Positions 16,500 to 24,798 of a stretch of DNA of 46,401 nt are shown here, piece by piece. Position 1 is the first letter of the stretch; each line of letters begins with the position of its first letter. A model generated the notes under the pieces. The model made no database searches. It saw only the letters and a program-made list of their open reading frames with translations, and was not told the DNA's origin. A program made the position numbers and the translations under genes. Origin of the DNA: Dehalococcoidia bacterium (lineage in GTDB: Bacteria; Chloroflexota; Dehalococcoidia; Lucifugimonadales; VXLM01); NCBI GenBank assembly GCA_009841605.1, contig VXLM01000072.1, positions 1-46,401 of the forward strand. Direction: 5' to 3'.

Positions 16500-16961
16500 C
16501 TAGGTGCCGAAGCGCACCGACGCGACTGGGTCGCTGTACTCTACGCCCTTGGTGGCCCAGAAGATCGTGGCTATCTCGTCGACGGCGGCCACGAGACCCT
16601 CGGCTGCCTCTTTGTCGACGCCCTGCTTATTGGCGGACGCGAGCTTGGCCGCTCCCCAGATCTTCGATGGAAGGTCGGGATGGGCCTCGAGGTGCTCCGG
16701 CTTGAAGTAGTCGTTGCTGAGGATGTTGAGCTCGCGCTTGCACAGCTCGGCGTGCTCTTCCTTCACGGCCACGTAGCGGAAGAACGAATTGCCAGCCTCG
16801 TTGCTCATATCACCGTCGTCCAAGGCCTCTATTCGAACCACCATCTTCAGCACGGTCTGGGCCGCGATTTTGGCGGCGATGGGGTCGTAGATACCGCAGG
16901 GGATGTCGCAGTGGGCGTGGACTTCACGAACGGTCATCAGGCGTTTCAGTGTCTGGATCAT
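16500..16961 (-). CDS. sodN: nickel superoxide dismutase
   Basis: NiSOD disproportionates superoxide using Ni held in the N-terminal hook of the mature protein. The signature H17-C18-D19-I20-P21-C22-G23-I-Y-D-P is intact, with both Cys ligands and the His that becomes residue 1. A 16-residue leader (MIQTLKRLMTVREVHA) precedes it and must be removed to form the nickel site. The helical remainder (KMVVRIEAL, EEHAELCKRELNILSNDYFKPEHLE) fits the NiSOD bundle. ATG 16961 is chosen because GGAGGA lies ~12 nt upstream and the leader length fits; a longer open frame to 17216 lacks support. The usual maturation peptidase SodX is not adjacent. Cytoplasmic. Confidence 0.92.
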   Translation of the reverse strand: MIQTLKRLMTVREVHAHCDIPCGIYDPIAAKIAAQTVLKMVVRIEALDDGDMSNEAGNSFFRYVAVKEEHAELCKRELNILSNDYFKPEHLEAHPDLPSKIWGAAKLASANKQGVDKEAAEGLVAAVDEIATIFWATKGVEYSDPVASVRFGT

Positions 16962-17122
16962 AGCGGGGAATAGTCCTCCATTATCAGATGTCTTGGCGAA
17001 AGGAAGGGTATCAAGATGGCGGTAGCCGCGCAAGAGAAAGCGGGTATTGCAGAGCAGGAGATGAGTCGATGGGCAAGCCCTGTTGGACAGGGCATCCAAG
17101 CGTTCGATAGCATGGGCGCGCC

Positions 17123-17617
17123 ATGGCTGAGCACCTTGACTCCAACTACTGCCAGCGTTGCGGGCAAGCCCTGGAGCAGCGAGAGTTCGAAGGGAAGCCG
17201 AGACCGACGTGTCCAAGCTGCGGGTTCATTGTATTCCTCGATCCCAAGGTCGCGGTTGTCGTGCTGGTCTCTGACGGTGATAGGCTTCTGTTCGTGCAGC
17301 GCGGTGCGGAACCGCAGATCGGCAAGTGGTGCTTTCCAGGCGGGTACGTGGACAGAGGCGAGCAGGTTGAGGCGGCGGCACGGCGGGAAGTCCGTGAGGA
17401 GACGGGTCTGGAGGTGGAGATTACCGGGCTTATCGGAGTCTATTCGCTGCCGTCGAACCCGGTTATCGTCATCGCGTATTCAGGCGAGGCAAGGAGTGGA
17501 GAATTGATTCCTGGCACGGACGCTGAGGACGCCGGCTGGTTCGAGGAAGACGAGCTGCCGGAACTGGCCTTTCCCCATAACGTGAAGATCATTGAGGACT
17601 GGGAGGCGTGCTGCTAA
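17123..17617 (+). CDS. Nudix hydrolase with N-terminal zinc ribbon
   Basis: This 164-residue protein begins with a four-Cys zinc ribbon (YCQRCGQALEQREF, then CPSCG; ~9-34), followed by a Nudix domain with a canonical box GGYVDRGEQVEAAAR-REVREETGLEV (~73-98). The layout resembles NudC-type and ADP-ribose/NADH pyrophosphatases, which hydrolyse dinucleotide substrates, but it is shorter than NudC. ATG 17123 has only a weak upstream ribosome binding site. It is divergent from sodN across 161 nt, and a dispersed repeat follows its stop. Substrate not determined. Confidence 0.85.
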   Translation: MAEHLDSNYCQRCGQALEQREFEGKPRPTCPSCGFIVFLDPKVAVVVLVSDGDRLLFVQRGAEPQIGKWCFPGGYVDRGEQVEAAARREVREETGLEVEITGLIGVYSLPSNPVIVIAYSGEARSGELIPGTDAEDAGWFEEDELPELAFPHNVKIIEDWEACC

Positions 17618-17653
17618 GAGCGTGTTTCCACAGGCGCAGCCAAGCTATATCAT

Positions 17654-17712
17654 CCGTTCACCCTGAGCCCGTCGAAGGGTGGTTCATGGTTCGACAAGCT
17701 CACCAAGAACGG
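17654..17712. repeat. dispersed CCGTTC...GAACGG repeat
   Basis: CCGTTC and GAACGG ends enclose ACCCTGAGCCCGTCGAAGGG and a short spacer with TTCGACAAGCTCACC, giving internal inverted complementarity. This is the longest isolated form of the repeat in the window and sits between two convergent genes. Confidence 0.7.
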
Positions 17713-17737
17713 TTCTCGCGTACTTCGAAAGCACCCT

Positions 17738-18580
17738 CTAGTTCTCGCTGGTATCTTCTTCCGATGTCGGTGAAGCGGGCGGAGGCGAATATGGTGTCGT
17801 CTTCCGGGCGGTGGTGATGAAGCCGGTGTGACCGATCATCCTGTGATCGGGACGGACGCTTCGGCCACGGACGGACCACGTCCGCATGAATATCTCCGTC
17901 GTCTCGATCATGCCGAAGGTATTGGCGTCCTCCAACGCACCTACAAGCTCGTGGACCTGCAGGACGGTCGGGAGGAAGCACGTGATTACTCCGCCCGGTA
18001 CGAGCGCATCGACCGCGTGTGGGACGACGTGCCACGGTTCCGGAAGGTCGAGAACGACGCGGTCGAGGTCGGTCTCCGGGATGCCCTCGGAGACATCGCC
18101 GTTCTTGAAGGTCACTTGCGGGTGCTCCGTCATGATGGCAGCGAGGTTCTCCCGAGCGCGAGCAGTCATGTCCTCGCGAATGTCATAGGTGTAGATGGCG
18201 CCGCGCTCGCCGACGGCGCGGGCGAGGGCAATGGTCAATGCGCCCGATCCGGTGCCTGCCTCCAGTACGCGAGCGCCGGGGAAGATGTCCCCATAGGTGA
18301 TGATTGCGCCGATGTCCTTCGGGTATACGACGGTGGCGACTCGCGGCATGATCCGAATGTAGTCGGCCATGCCGGGCTTTACGACGATGAGCGCGTGGCC
18401 CTTCGATGTCCAGATGCGGACGCCGTCAGGCTCCCCGATGATGTCGTCGTGGTGGAAGGTGCCTAGGTGGTTCTGGTCGTCCTTTGCACACTGGAGCGTG
18501 ACGAGGTAGCGACGGCCTCGCCGGTCGAGGATGAGGGCTTGGTCACCCTCGTGGAAGATGTATCGTGCGGCGGTGGGCAT
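17738..18580 (-). CDS. trmI: tRNA (adenine-N1-)-methyltransferase TrmI
   Basis: TrmI makes 1-methyladenosine at position 58 of tRNA, which stabilises the T-loop. The 280-residue protein has the family's N-terminal beta domain (FHEGDQALILDRRGRRYLV) and PRVATVVYPKDIGAII (~79-94). SAM motif I is VLEAGTGSGALTIALARAVG (~104-123), and VVLDLPEPWHVV (~173-184) is the post-IV motif characteristic of TrmI. The Pro- and Ser-rich C-terminal tail is variable in the family. The start at ATG 18580 has a weak ribosome binding site. It is last in a same-strand run after the aldolase gene, separated by 72 nt. Confidence 0.9.
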   Translation of the reverse strand: MPTAARYIFHEGDQALILDRRGRRYLVTLQCAKDDQNHLGTFHHDDIIGEPDGVRIWTSKGHALIVVKPGMADYIRIMPRVATVVYPKDIGAIITYGDIFPGARVLEAGTGSGALTIALARAVGERGAIYTYDIREDMTARARENLAAIMTEHPQVTFKNGDVSEGIPETDLDRVVLDLPEPWHVVPHAVDALVPGGVITCFLPTVLQVHELVGALEDANTFGMIETTEIFMRTWSVRGRSVRPDHRMIGHTGFITTARKTTPYSPPPASPTSEEDTSEN

Positions 18581-18652
18581 GGTGAGATTCTACTGCAGCC
18601 GCGCTTTGTTCGCGCAGACCGATCGATGGGAAGCCAACAGTTGGTGGGCCAT

Positions 18653-19540
18653 CTACCGACCGAGGGACGCTCCCTCAGGTTCGAGGACACCGACTCGCTT
18701 CAGGACTTCGTACACCTCGGCAGCGCGGGCCTCTCCGGCGTCCGGGTTGGGAGGACGCACATCGGAGTTTTCGATTACCCCCATGTACTTGAGGATGTAC
18801 TTGCAGACCGAGTATGCGTGTGGGTCGAAGGTACAGTAGTTCAAGATGGGCACGAGCTTGCCGTAATAGAGGTCGCGCGCCTCGTCCCACCGCTGCTCTC
18901 TGACCAGGTCGTACAACCTGACCTCGTGTTCCGGGACGAGGGTTGCGCTGCCGGAGATCACGCCGTCGGAGCCCATCTGGTAGGCCAATAAACTCATGAG
19001 ATCCCAGCCGCAGAGGACGGGGATATCGAGGAACTGCTTGGCCTCGTAGTTCTTGTCGGGGATGCCGCTGATCTTGAGGGCGATGATGTTCTCGGTCTGC
19101 TGCGTGATCGGGAGAATGTCATCATGGATGGAGAATTCGCCACGCAGCCCCTGGTCGTAGAGCATAACGGGAACAATGTCGGCAAGGCGCAGGAAATAGT
19201 CGTGGGAATCCCCGTCGATTGGAGGACGGGACATGACATAGTCAGCGCCCGATTCGGCGGCGATGCGTCCCACTGCCAACCCGTCGTCGAACGTGGCGTT
19301 GATGATGCCGACGCCGACGGGTGCTGCGCCGTTGATATACTCGACTACGGCCTTAGCCGTGTCCCTTCGCTCGTCCATGGTGTAGGTATCGTACTCGCCA
19401 ATCTTGCCCTGCACCACGACACTGGTGGCCCCGGCCTTGAGGATGCGGTCGATCTGCCGGAATATGCCATGAATGTCAATCTCGTTCGACTCGGTGTACG
19501 GGGTCATGAGCAGGGTGTTTACGCCGTCGAGTCGTTTCAT
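18653..19540 (-). CDS. DHDPS/N-acetylneuraminate-lyase family aldolase
   Basis: Members form a Schiff base between an active-site Lys and a 2-oxoacid to make or cleave C-C bonds (dihydrodipicolinate synthase, N-acetylneuraminate lyase, KDG aldolase). In this 295-residue TIM-barrel protein the Schiff-base Lys is in IIALKISG (~155) and the catalytic Tyr in VMLYDQG (~127). The GxxGE loop is present as GKIGEYDTY (~46). Dihydrodipicolinate synthase normally has a TT pair before GE; that is missing here, so a catabolic aldolase is likelier than lysine synthesis. ATG 19540 follows CAGGAG by 9 nt and is preferred over a GTG at 19573. It lies directly downstream of a sialidase-like gene. Confidence 0.8.
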   Translation of the reverse strand: MKRLDGVNTLLMTPYTESNEIDIHGIFRQIDRILKAGATSVVVQGKIGEYDTYTMDERRDTAKAVVEYINGAAPVGVGIINATFDDGLAVGRIAAESGADYVMSRPPIDGDSHDYFLRLADIVPVMLYDQGLRGEFSIHDDILPITQQTENIIALKISGIPDKNYEAKQFLDIPVLCGWDLMSLLAYQMGSDGVISGSATLVPEHEVRLYDLVREQRWDEARDLYYGKLVPILNYCTFDPHAYSVCKYILKYMGVIENSDVRPPNPDAGEARAAEVYEVLKRVGVLEPEGASLGR

Positions 19541-19633
19541 GGAAGCGGACTCCTGAAGGGAGAAGGTGGTCACTCTAGTGTGTGGGGATTGTAGGTGCGG
19601 GAGAGTGAAATCGCAAGCCGACGGTGGGCGTCA

Positions 19634-20767
19634 CTACACGGCGATGCGCGCCCAATGAATATCGAGATATTGACCGTCTCCGGCGTAGAAGACGACCAAG
19701 ACTTCACCGTTCGGAAGCAGGACGCCGCGAGGATGTCCGAATCGCCAGGCCATCATGTCGTCCCAGATCTCGCGCTGCGTTCGCTTTCCATGCGCGCCGG
19801 ACTCGATGCCTTCGGCGCTATGGTAGACGGTCAACTGCGGCGCGGCATCCCACGTCTCGCCGAAGTCGTCGCTGAGAGATGCGCCGATGCCGTTGATCGT
19901 CCGGCGATCGGGATAGACGAACAGGACGCGGTCTCCTCCGAGCGGTATCGGCATACAGTGCTGGCCGGAGACGCCCGTACCGACCGGCTCGGTCCACGTC
20001 ATGCCGTCGGGCGATCCCCACGAGATGTGAATGTCGACATCGGTAGCCAGCGTCGGATCGTGCGTCCAGTACGTGCCAACGAGTCTCCCCGTTTCGGGAT
20101 GCTTGGCTAAGCGCACGTCCCAGTAGTATTTTTCTCCAGACGGATGCTTGGCCATGGTCGCGTATTCCGGCCACATCTTCCCGCCGTCGCGGGAGAGGCG
20201 GAGGTATGCGCCCTGATCTGGCGGGCCGTCGTCGTGAAACTCTTTCCAAGTCTCGTAGGGCTGGGCGAGAACGCCGTTCGGCAGGGAAATGATCGCCTCC
20301 GTCACGGGCGACGCGCCAAGATGTGGATGTACGTCCATCAGGCGCCGGGGGCTCCATGTTCGGCCTCCGTCGGTGGAGGTCGTGTGGTAGATGCGCATGG
20401 GCAATATGCCCTGATTGCGTTGATTGACGAACGGAAGCCCCGGATCGGAGCGGTCTACCCACAGACCGGTGGCGGTGAGAAGCCCCGGACGAGTCTCGAC
20501 TATGGAAAAGGTCTTGACTTCACCCGGAGTGCCGTCTTCCCAGATTCCCTGCTCATAGCCGTCGTAGATAAGGTTCCACACTCCGTCGAGGCCATTGCCT
20601 GCGTAAAGCAGGATGTGACCGTCGAGAGAGTCGTGCTCGCTCCCCGCCCGAAACGTGACGAGCACGGTGCCGTCCGAAGTGATCGCGATGTCGGTAAACG
20701 CGGTCGAGCGTTGGTGCCGGGCGGTCTTGCGAGAATCGTGGACGAGGCCTGTTGCAGTGACTCGCAT
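19634..20767 (-). CDS. sialidase/BNR-repeat-like six-bladed beta-propeller protein
   Basis: This 377-residue protein carries repeated Asp-box motifs at blade turns: STDGGRTWSP, SRDGGKMWPE, SPDGMTWTEP and SDDFGETWDA. These define the sialidase-like propeller. No signal peptide, FRIP motif or full arginine triad is obvious, so the substrate could be any glycoside and catalysis is unproven. ATG 20767 is preferred because GGAG lies 6 nt upstream; ATG 20779 is also possible. The next gene on the strand is an aldolase of the family that includes N-acetylneuraminate lyase, which fits sialic- or sugar-acid breakdown (inference). Confidence 0.75.
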   Translation of the reverse strand: MRVTATGLVHDSRKTARHQRSTAFTDIAITSDGTVLVTFRAGSEHDSLDGHILLYAGNGLDGVWNLIYDGYEQGIWEDGTPGEVKTFSIVETRPGLLTATGLWVDRSDPGLPFVNQRNQGILPMRIYHTTSTDGGRTWSPRRLMDVHPHLGASPVTEAIISLPNGVLAQPYETWKEFHDDGPPDQGAYLRLSRDGGKMWPEYATMAKHPSGEKYYWDVRLAKHPETGRLVGTYWTHDPTLATDVDIHISWGSPDGMTWTEPVGTGVSGQHCMPIPLGGDRVLFVYPDRRTINGIGASLSDDFGETWDAAPQLTVYHSAEGIESGAHGKRTQREIWDDMMAWRFGHPRGVLLPNGEVLVVFYAGDGQYLDIHWARIAV

Positions 20768-21148
20768 GATGGGCTCCATACTGCGAAGTGTGGGAAGTCA
20801 AGGGCCTAAACTATACCAAGCTGGCACGATCCACACCTCTATATGGTCGGTCATGGATTACCGCTTTCGGAGTCATTTGAGTTCAGCAGCGCGTGTCATT
20901 CCGAACGTAGCGGAGCGGAGTGAGGAATCTAAAGTCCTCGTCTCCAAGCGGAGTGCCATAGCTGGAAGGGCCTCAATGACGACGACAGAACATCTTAGAT
21001 TCCTCGCTACGCTCGGAATGACAGCCTTGTGTTTGCGGTCGTGCAAGAGTCCCTTACAGCAAGAATCGCGATTGAAGAGCAGGGATGGTGGTAAGAATAC
21101 TCTGTAGGAGTATATTTGCCGGTTGTAATACCCTCCCACAAACTGGCA
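20768..21148. other. gene-free gap with a large inverted repeat
   Basis: This 381-nt gap lies between the sialidase-like gene and dinB. Its main content is the repeat at 20894-21023. I see no convincing small gene. Confidence 0.5.
20894..21023. repeat. long inverted-repeat element (GTCATTCCGA family), copy 1
   Basis: The left arm starts GTCATTCCGAACGTAGCG and ends GAGGAATCTAAA. The right arm, TTAGATTCCTCGCTACGC then TCGGAATGACA, is its reverse complement apart from a short internal duplication. The centre is unique. A second copy with a different centre is at 38637-38800. Confidence 0.75.
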
Positions 21149-22228
21149 TCAGAACCCGATGAGGCGTCCCTGAACAGGTCTGTATTCAGAGTCGTCGTCG
21201 TGGTGGTCGAAGCCGGAGACACCTACTCCGATCAGGCGAAACCGACGTCCCGGGTGAAGTTCACGTTCCAAGAGCGAGGAAGCAACAGCGGAGATCACGT
21301 CGGCCGAGTCTTCCGGCTGGGAGAGAGTAGTCTGGCGGGTGAAGGTCGTATAGTCGGAGAGGCGGAGCTTGAGCTTGACGGTGCGGCCCTGCAGGTCTGC
21401 GCCCGCGAGCTGATGCGCGACCCGCTGGCTTAGGCGGGCGATTAGCTCGTTCAGCATATCGGGACTGCCGGTATCTTGAGGGAGGGTCGTTTCGGCGCTC
21501 ACGGACTTGGTCTCGCGTGAGACGACGACGGGACGGTCGTCGTGGCCGAGCGCAAGCTCTCGCATCATTGCCCCGTTCTTCCCGAACCATGCGGCAAACC
21601 AGTCCTCCGGCATCCGCGCGAGATCGCCGATGGTCTCGATGCCCTCTGCCACAAGCCGCTCCGACGCCTTAGGACCGATGCCCCAGAGCTTGCGAACCGG
21701 CAAAGGCGCGAGAAAATCGCGCTCCGTTCCCGGCGGTACGATGGTCAGGCCGTCCGGCTTGTCCATGTCGGAAGCGATCTTGGCGACAGACTTACTCGTA
21801 GCAACACCCACAGAGATGGTGAGTCCGATCTCCTCGGCGACCCTTCGCCGGAGACCGGCGGCGATGGATTCCGGCGATACGTCGGGCCCGACACGGTCGG
21901 TTACATCGAGGAAGGCCTCGTCGAGGGACAGCGGCTCTATGAGGAGAGTAATATCTCGGAATACCTCCATGACCTGGCCGGAGACCTCATGGTAGCGGTC
22001 GAATCGCGGTGATACCCGGACAGCTTGCGGACAGCGCTGCATGGCGGTGTGCATCGGCATGGCGGAACGGATGCCGAATGCCCGCGCCTCGTATGATGCC
22101 GCGGCGACGACACCCCTGGTCGTGGGACTGCCTCCGACAACTACAGGTTTGCCGCGCAACTCGGGGTTATCGAGCTGCTCGACCGAGGCGTAGAACGCGT
22201 CGAGATCGGCGTGAAGGATGTGGCGCAT
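21149..22228 (-). CDS. dinB: DNA polymerase IV (Y-family)
   Basis: This error-prone translesion polymerase bypasses damaged bases. The 359-residue protein has the catalytic HADLDAFYASVEQ (~6-18), the YEARAFGIRSAMP finger motif (~46-58), SLDEAFLDVT (~100-109) with the second acidic pair, and SVGVATSKSVAKIASDMDKPDG (~139-160). The HhH region LWGIGPKASERLVAEGI follows, then the little-finger domain. The C-terminal QGRLIGF resembles a clamp-binding motif. ATG 22228 is the natural start for the family (MRHILHADLDAF). It is divergent from sulP. Three 10-bp direct repeats lie 100-130 nt upstream; no recognisable LexA box was found. Confidence 0.94.
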   Translation of the reverse strand: MRHILHADLDAFYASVEQLDNPELRGKPVVVGGSPTTRGVVAAASYEARAFGIRSAMPMHTAMQRCPQAVRVSPRFDRYHEVSGQVMEVFRDITLLIEPLSLDEAFLDVTDRVGPDVSPESIAAGLRRRVAEEIGLTISVGVATSKSVAKIASDMDKPDGLTIVPPGTERDFLAPLPVRKLWGIGPKASERLVAEGIETIGDLARMPEDWFAAWFGKNGAMMRELALGHDDRPVVVSRETKSVSAETTLPQDTGSPDMLNELIARLSQRVAHQLAGADLQGRTVKLKLRLSDYTTFTRQTTLSQPEDSADVISAVASSLLERELHPGRRFRLIGVGVSGFDHHDDDSEYRPVQGRLIGF

Positions 22229-22328
22229 GGCGGTCTACTGCTGGGACGAGTTGGGTAATTCTTGGTAAACGTTCAGTAGTGCCTATTGAATGACGCTCCG
22301 TCTATGAGGGGCTGACTTTCTAATTTGT

Positions 22329-22358
22329 GGGACATTTCGGGACATTGTGGGACTTTTG
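22329..22358. repeat. three tandem 10-bp repeats
   Basis: GGGACATTTC, GGGACATTGT and GGGACTTTTG follow directly, so GGGAC recurs exactly every 10 nt, one helical turn. They lie in the divergent dinB-sulP gap and could be a cooperative protein-binding site (inference). The gap (22229-22552) otherwise holds only the palindrome and promoter listed next. Confidence 0.55.
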
Positions 22359-22476
22359 ACCTTGGGGAGAGTTGAACCGGTCCGCTGAACGGGCATAGAG
22401 TGATGATAGCCCATGCGTTCTATTTCGTCAAGCAGAGTATATACAGACGGTGACTAGCGGTAGTGAAGAGTAGAAT

Positions 22477-22495
22477 TAGTCTCAAATTGAGACTA
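22477..22495. promoter_or_regulatory. operator-like palindrome upstream of sulP
   Basis: TAGTCTCAA, one base, then TTGAGACTA: a perfect 9-bp inverted repeat. It ends 8 nt before the predicted -35 box of sulP, a typical position for a transcription-factor site. The binding protein is unknown. Confidence 0.55.
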
Positions 22496-22503
22496 CGAAG
22501 AGG

Positions 22504-22531
22504 TTGGAATCTGCGTCGCGTGATGTATACT
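22504..22531 (+). promoter_or_regulatory. sigma70-type promoter of sulP
   Basis: TTGGAA, a 16-nt spacer, then TATACT. The predicted transcript has a leader of only about 15 nt, and the ATG lacks a Shine-Dalgarno sequence. Confidence 0.5.
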
Positions 22532-22552
22532 CCGTGACGTTATCGACCGCAC

Positions 22553-24217
22553 ATGAACTTCAACTACAGCCTTCAAACCTTCCGTGGAGACATCTTTGGC
22601 GGCATCACCGCAGCGGTGGTGGGGCTGCCGGTAGCATTGGCCTTCGGCGTAGCGTCGGGGCTTGATCCGGTTGCCGGAATCTATGGAGCGATCGCAGTAG
22701 GGTTCTTCGCTGCGGTATTTGGTGGTACTCGGTCTCAGATATCGGGTCCGACCGGTCCGATGGCCGTCGCAATGGCGGTCGTCGTTGCAGCCAACGCTGA
22801 TAACCTCGCCGAGGCGTTCACGATCGTGATCATGGCGGGGTTGATCCAAATCCTGCTTGGCGTGCTGAGAATCGGACGCTTTGTAGCCTACACGCCGTAC
22901 TCCGTGATATCCGGCTTCATGTCCGGCATCGGCGTCATCATCATCCTGCTGCAAACACTGCCGTTCGTAGGGGCGAAGGTCGCAGAGGGAGGGCCGTTGG
23001 GAGCGGTCAAGTCGTGGCCGGACGTGATGACGGACATTAACGTCAACGCGCTCGCCATAGCCGCCGTGACGCTCGCCGTTGGAGTGCTATGGCCAAACAG
23101 GCTCCGACAATACCTGCCCCCTACCCTTGCGGCGCTTCTCGCGGGGACGATGCTCAGCGTCCTCTGGCTCACCAACACTCCGGTCATCGGCGATGTACCG
23201 ACAGGACTGCCGGATATCCGGCTCCCGGAACTCTCGGTAGGCGCTCTGGGCAGGGCGGTACAGCCGGCGCTGATCATTGCGCTGCTCGGTTCCATCGACA
23301 GCCTGCTCACCTCTCTTGTGGCGGACGCGATGACTCGAACCCGGCACAACCCTAATCGGGAGCTGATCGGACAGGGCATCGGCAACATGGCAGCGGGGTT
23401 CATCGGAGGACTGCCCGGGGCCGGCGCGACCATGGGCACGGTGGTGAACATCCGCGCCGGGGGAAGCACGCAGATTTCGGGGGTCTTGCGAGCCGTCATT
23501 CTGCTGGCGCTGATCCTGGGGCTTGGCAGATATGTGGAGTCAATTCCCCATGCCGCTCTCGCCGGCATCCTGATGAAGGTGGGTTGGGACATCATCGACT
23601 GGCGTTTCTTGACCCGCGTCCACCGCGTACAACGGGAACACCTGCTCGTCATGGTGATTACGCTCCTGCTCACGGTGTTCCTCGATCTGGTCACGGCCGT
23701 GGCTATCGGCCTGATCGCCGCGGGAATGGCCAGCGCGCGCCTTTGGGAACGCCTCGAACTGGACAGCGTCATCTCCGTGCCACTGCTGGACCGGAACTTC
23801 CTCTACGGGAAGAACGAATTTGAAGGCTTCGACCTCGACGCCGAGGATGAGGAGGACGAGGAGGAGGAAGTAGACGAGTACTCCGCGCGCGTCGGCATGG
23901 TGGCTCTCCGGGGAAGCTTTTCCGTCGCATCTTCGAACAAGCTGGTCAACACGATCAGCCTGGACATCCAGGAGCACGAAGTCGTGATCTTCGATTTCAC
24001 GGACACGGTTTCCGTGGACGACAGCGCGGCTCTCGTCGTGGAACAACTGATAGACATCGCCCTCGATGAGGATACGGAGTGCATCGTGATGGGCCTCGCC
24101 GGTCGGCCCGCGACCACACTTTATGCTCTCAACGTCCTGAAACGAGTTCCCGAAGACCATATCGTCGAGACGCTGGACGAGGCGAGAGAAATCTCGAAGC
24201 GACTGCTCGGGGTGTAG
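22553..24217 (+). CDS. SulP-family anion transporter, BicA-like, with STAS domain
   Basis: SulP proteins move sulfate, bicarbonate or other anions across the inner membrane. This 554-residue protein has about 11-12 hydrophobic segments (~15-400). Segments closely resemble the cyanobacterial Na+/HCO3- symporter BicA: GITAAVVGLPVALAFG, ISGPTGPMAV, SVISGFMSGIG, a sodium-site-like GSIDSLLTSLVADAMT, and GAGATMGTVVNIRAGG then DIIDW. A C-terminal STAS domain follows (~445-550: VVIFDFTDTVSVDDSAALVV). Between them is an acidic linker (DLDAEDEEDEEEEVDE, ~426-441) that BicA does not have to my knowledge. Bicarbonate uptake is therefore at least as likely as sulfate (inference). A palindromic operator and promoter precede it. 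Confidence 0.88.
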   Translation: MNFNYSLQTFRGDIFGGITAAVVGLPVALAFGVASGLDPVAGIYGAIAVGFFAAVFGGTRSQISGPTGPMAVAMAVVVAANADNLAEAFTIVIMAGLIQILLGVLRIGRFVAYTPYSVISGFMSGIGVIIILLQTLPFVGAKVAEGGPLGAVKSWPDVMTDINVNALAIAAVTLAVGVLWPNRLRQYLPPTLAALLAGTMLSVLWLTNTPVIGDVPTGLPDIRLPELSVGALGRAVQPALIIALLGSIDSLLTSLVADAMTRTRHNPNRELIGQGIGNMAAGFIGGLPGAGATMGTVVNIRAGGSTQISGVLRAVILLALILGLGRYVESIPHAALAGILMKVGWDIIDWRFLTRVHRVQREHLLVMVITLLLTVFLDLVTAVAIGLIAAGMASARLWERLELDSVISVPLLDRNFLYGKNEFEGFDLDAEDEEDEEEEVDEYSARVGMVALRGSFSVASSNKLVNTISLDIQEHEVVIFDFTDTVSVDDSAALVVEQLIDIALDEDTECIVMGLAGRPATTLYALNVLKRVPEDHIVETLDEAREISKRLLGV

Positions 24218-24295
24218 CGCCTAGCAGCCAAAGCAGCAGGACGTTGTTCGGGGCTACCAAGGTACTGTGTCCCCTTCCCTTGACGCATGGCCGGA

Positions 24296-24751
24296 TCACT
24301 TGAACACCGGAATGCCCACAAGGTACTTGCCGTCCCCACCATTGCCCGCGTCGTAGGTCATGAACAGAACCATGATGATTCCGGCAAACCAGACGAACGG
24401 GTAGAGTGCAATCCAGGCAAATGCCGACAGCGCCATCAGCAGGTACACCGAAGCCAACCACAGTAGCTGGAAGTTCAGGACTTCAGTCAAATGCTGCCTT
24501 ACGGTTGGCGACGTGGCAGGGTGTGACCGAATAACCCAGGGGATGATAATGCTGAGCGGCCCCAATGCGAATAACCACGACATTGGCAAGATGGCGAAGA
24601 TCATCCCCGGCAGGGCCACAAGGTGACACAATCGCACCTTCGCTCGTTCCGAGCTTGGCCTGACCTCGTTTCCTCGGACATCCGTACCGCACTTCGGACA
24701 GCGGTGCTCATAGACCACTATCTGGGCGTGACAATCGCTGCACTGCGCCAT
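24296..24751 (-). CDS. zinc-ribbon DUF4870-like membrane protein, paralogue 1
   Basis: This 151-residue protein starts with a four-Cys zinc ribbon (CSDCHAQIVVYEHRCPKCG, ~4-22). A DUF4870-like region follows with LCHLVALPGMIFAILPMSWL, an amphipathic linker HLTEVLNFQLLWL, and a last helix pair (ALYPFVWFAGIIMVLFM). Three to four transmembrane segments are likely. The closing motif GDGKYLVGIPVFK is shared with the next two genes. It is the third gene of a tandem triplet on this strand. The function of the family is unknown. Confidence 0.75.
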   Translation of the reverse strand: MAQCSDCHAQIVVYEHRCPKCGTDVRGNEVRPSSERAKVRLCHLVALPGMIFAILPMSWLFALGPLSIIIPWVIRSHPATSPTVRQHLTEVLNFQLLWLASVYLLMALSAFAWIALYPFVWFAGIIMVLFMTYDAGNGGDGKYLVGIPVFK

Positions 24752-24798
24752 AGAGTCTCTCTCGAAGAGGGTGATCTAACCCGCCTGTCGAGCAGGGG

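Noticed and set aside
22229-22552. LexA box upstream of dinB
   Set aside because: Only a partial GAAC half-site is visible; no convincing palindrome of known LexA type.
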